Of a stretch of 64,000 bases of DNA, positions 62,417-64,000 are shown in pieces. Within the stretch, counting starts at the first letter, position 1. Each line of letters opens with the position of its first letter. The position numbers and the translations under genes were made by a program. Location: assembly GCA_007833815.1 (NCBI GenBank), contig CP033464.1, forward strand, positions 5,315,501-5,379,500, read 5' to 3'. This stretch comes from Brevibacillus laterosporus (lineage in GTDB: Bacteria > Bacillota > Bacilli > Brevibacillales > Brevibacillaceae). Under the pieces are notes generated by a model. It ran no database searches. It was not told where the DNA came from and saw only the letters and a list, made by a program, of their open reading frames with translations.

Positions 62417-62479
62417 AAAAATGCTCCTCCTTGTAAGGAAACAGTTATATTATTTCAACTGTCTACCACAAGGGGAGCA

Positions 62480-62624
62480 TATCAATCCGTCAGAGAGCTT
62501 TGTCTTGTTGAAGGGCGGTTTGGGTATACAGACAGCACAAACAGCTACCCTCGTACAGAATGCAGGGTTTTCTAATGCTTTCAATCGCTTTAGATTATAA
62601 TCTTCTTTCTTCATACAGTGACCC
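62480..62624. other. Right flank of the IS3 element
   Basis: The second arm of the split terminator and a plus-strand tail frame (LVQNAGFSNAFNRFRL) without start. No gene supported. Confidence 0.35.
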
Positions 62625-62819
62625 TTAAGAGGAGCTAATAATAAACATTGTTACTAATCCCATAGCAATAAACATTATCACAAGGGAAATAAGAGAGGTT
62701 TTTACAAGTTTTTTTTTCTCAGAAACATCCCCTCTCTTATACTGTAGTATTGCTCTGAAACTAAAAATAACCGTGATAGCTAAAGAAAAAATTAGAATTG
62801 TATTTGCCAATTGCTGCAT
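62625..62819 (-). CDS. Small two-span membrane protein
   Basis: 64 residues from the ATG at 62819 behind GGAGG. Two hydrophobic helices (LANTILIFSLAITVIFSF; LISLVIMFIAMGLVTMFIIS) with a basic loop (QYKRGDVSEKKKLVK). It lies 97 bp after the secreted protein at 62916 and is read in the same direction, so it might be an accessory or immunity protein for it (inference). Confidence 0.65.
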   Translation of the reverse strand: MQQLANTILIFSLAITVIFSFRAILQYKRGDVSEKKKLVKTSLISLVIMFIAMGLVTMFIISSS

Positions 62820-62915
62820 ATCTTTATCCTCCACGTATAGAAATTTAAAAGTTTCCTCTTTTCAAAATAAAAAGGGGAAACTTTTAGATAAAAAATAGTA
62901 AACTAAGAAAACATT

Positions 62916-63578
62916 TTATTGCGGCTCTATGTCAAAAATATATGCCCATGTCATATCTAACACTATGCCAGTATTATCACTGTTATTAGCATATAATCGA
63001 GAAGACAATAACGCCCAATAACTTCCAGCTATTCCAGGTGGAACAGCAGGTGCTACACCCCAAATACCTGCTACAACTGCAACACCTCCGGCTACTGATG
63101 CAGCACCGGCAAAATCAGCAGCAACTTTATTAGCCTTGCAGCTATCCAATTTCCTGCTATAACCCCACCAATAATTTTTTACTTCAGTAGTTACGCCATT
63201 ACAATTACCTTTAATACTAATAACTGACGAAGGCTTACCTGAATGAGTTGCTTCTACGGTTAAATTATTGTATGCCTTTAAGTCCCCTTCTGCTATTTGA
63301 ACATTAAGATGTTGAAGATGTTTTTGCTGACCAATCAGTAATTCCTCTTCAAAACCATCAGCTTTTGCTTTTTCAATATCAAGTTCAAAAAAGCCTTCGC
63401 TATTCACTGAAACATACTTTTTTAGAGGGAGAATATCCTCTTTTGTAAAATCCGATTCTGCAACTACAGATATTTCTTGAGATTGAGCTGCGAAAGCGAA
63501 AGCATCTGGTGATGGGGCCATAATTGTGGTAGCAAATAAGGCTAAGAAAGTGAACATCATCAAAAACTTTTTGTACAT
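62916..63578 (-). CDS. Secreted bacteriocin-like protein with hydrophobic Gly/Ala-rich tail
   Basis: 220 residues, ATG behind TAGGAGG. Signal peptide about 1-28. A charged pro-region (DFTKEDILPLKKYVSVNSEG; FELDIEKAKADGFEEELL) precedes a C-terminal domain with NCNGVTTEVKNYWWGYSRKL, DSCKANK, then GAASVAGGVAVVAGIWGV and AGSYWALLSS, ending GIVLDMTWAYIFDIEPQ. I know this overall pattern (CNG..., YWWG, two Cys, a hydrophobic stretch) from uncharacterised secreted Bacillales proteins. It resembles a propeptide-processed membrane-active bacteriocin, but no function is established. Confidence 0.7.
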   Translation of the reverse strand: MYKKFLMMFTFLALFATTIMAPSPDAFAFAAQSQEISVVAESDFTKEDILPLKKYVSVNSEGFFELDIEKAKADGFEEELLIGQQKHLQHLNVQIAEGDLKAYNNLTVEATHSGKPSSVISIKGNCNGVTTEVKNYWWGYSRKLDSCKANKVAADFAGAASVAGGVAVVAGIWGVAPAVPPGIAGSYWALLSSRLYANNSDNTGIVLDMTWAYIFDIEPQ

Positions 63579-63754
63579 TTTTATTCCTCCTACAATATGT
63601 CAGATAAGGGCTTTTTAATAGATTATCAGAAACATATTGTAAAATAATGTCATAATTTTGAATTTATTATATTTTATTTTTAGATTAAACCACAATGACC
63701 CCTTTTCGACATAAATACTTATTCTATATATGTAACTTTTTTCCTCTTTATTAT
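63579..63754. other. Promoter region of the secreted protein
   Basis: AT-rich; no clear hexamers chosen. Confidence 0.35.
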
Positions 63755-63784
63755 TAAAATTGCCCCCTATAAAGGAGGCAATTT
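63755..63784. terminator. Bidirectional terminator
   Basis: AAAATTGCC and GGCAATTTT around 12 bases; it overlaps the stop codon of the methyltransferase. Confidence 0.7.
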
Positions 63785-64000
63785 TCTTCTACTACTTGCC
63801 AAATTAAAATAAACCTCATCTATTTCAAAACCTGTTATTTTACGGCCAAGCTTTTTGGCTGCTTCTACTGTTGGGCCAGATCCTAAAAAGAAATCCGCTA
63901 CCGTTTCCCCTTCCTCGCTACTGTTCAGAATGATGCCTTCCATAAGCTTAGCCGGCTTCTCGGTGGGATGAATGGTCTTTTGACCTGCGATTCGTGGTAT
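63766..64000 (-). CDS. Site-specific DNA methyltransferase (N4/N6 type), 5' end outside window
   Basis: The last 77 codons are visible: HPTEKPAKLMEGIILNSS, then GETVADFFLGSGPTVEAAKK, LGRKITGFEIDEVYFNLASS. HPT.KP and DFF.GSG..EAA...GR...G.E are motifs X-I of the N6_N4_Mtase (beta-class) family, which binds SAM. Such enzymes are common in phages and restriction systems. The catalytic DPPY motif should lie upstream, outside the window. Confidence 0.88.

Larger units (their letters stand above)
59521..62479 (-). mobile_element. IS3-family (IS150-like) element interrupted by a second IS
   Basis: Left end TGCCCCCAGTCAAGTAGACA; right complement TGCTCCCCTTGTGGTAGACA. OrfA is intact, orfB deleted internally and split by the IS at 59725. 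The element itself sits in the loop of a terminator: AGCCCTCCAACGG before it and CCGTCAGAGAGCT after it are the two arms known together at 5700. Confidence 0.8.

Overview
The window looks like accessory chromosome of a low-GC Gram-positive, spore-forming Bacillales bacterium. Brevibacillus, possibly an insect-pathogenic B. laterosporus-like strain, is my best guess. The grounds are strong AGGAGG ribosome sites, frequent TTG/GTG starts, IS3 and IS605 relics, a YolD family, an anti-TRAP homologue, an ETX/MTX2-type pore-forming toxin and a heterocycloanthracin-type thiazole/oxazole peptide cluster. The species is an inference; no rRNA or core marker is present.

Layout. Four copies of one tRNA-derived attachment core (anticodon loop to CCA end of what looks like tRNA-Val(GAC), read on the minus strand) lie at about 2.03, 8.38, 32.37 and 56.69 kb. 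They divide the window into segments of roughly 6.3, 24.0 and 24.3 kb. Decayed tyrosine-integrase genes abut these sites. The last two segments share a parallel order near their right ends: HNH endonuclease, iteron-like repeats, integrase, att. I read this as several generations of prophages or integrative elements stacked at one tRNA site and now decaying.

1-2 kb: an S8 protease running off the left edge. 2.5-5.4 kb: a histidine kinase/response regulator pair beside small Asp-box proteins whose repeat also occurs inside the kinase sensor domain. 6.5-7.9 kb: an M20 dipeptidase. 8.7-9.8 kb: an orphan toxin tip with a probable immunity gene. 10.3-11.7 kb: an ECF sigma/anti-sigma pair. 12.2-13.4 kb: a secreted Kelch protein behind a promoter with a palindromic operator. 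13.4-17.2 kb: two broken IS3 elements around the MTX2-family toxin gene. 17-25 kb: many very small phage-type genes, several frameshifted, plus a free-standing 37-codon gene for a secreted Trp/Pro/Cys peptide and a His-rich 61-residue protein. 25-29 kb: terminase remnants, anti-TRAP homologue, Cys/Tyr/Pro-rich protein, HNH endonuclease. 28.9-30.8 kb: CDF metal exporter and a small secreted protein. 33.0-33.8 kb: a GC-rich SDR oxidoreductase. 34.1-37.1 kb: contractile-tail genes. 38.5-44.4 kb: the azol(in)e bacteriocin operon (precursor, leader-binding ThiF-like protein, YcaO cyclodehydratase, SagB dehydrogenase), closed by a terminator. 45.4-54 kb: recombinases, capsid genes, a resolvase, replication remnants and a type I toxin-antitoxin locus. 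54.7-56.5 kb: alpha/beta hydrolase inserted into an integrase. 57-64 kb: regulators, a lipoprotein, an IS3 element interrupted by a second IS with a 4-bp target duplication, a secreted bacteriocin-like protein and a DNA methyltransferase running off the right edge.

The complete systems are the two-component/Asp-box locus, the sigma/anti-sigma pair, the MTX2 toxin, the thiazole/oxazole peptide operon and the type I toxin-antitoxin pair. Most phage and transposase genes are broken. The leading novelty candidates are the poly(Ser-Cys) precursor peptide, the kinase with an Asp-box sensor shared with neighbouring exported proteins, and the 37-residue exported peptide. All coordinates and frames were worked out by eye; family names come from motif recognition, not database searches.
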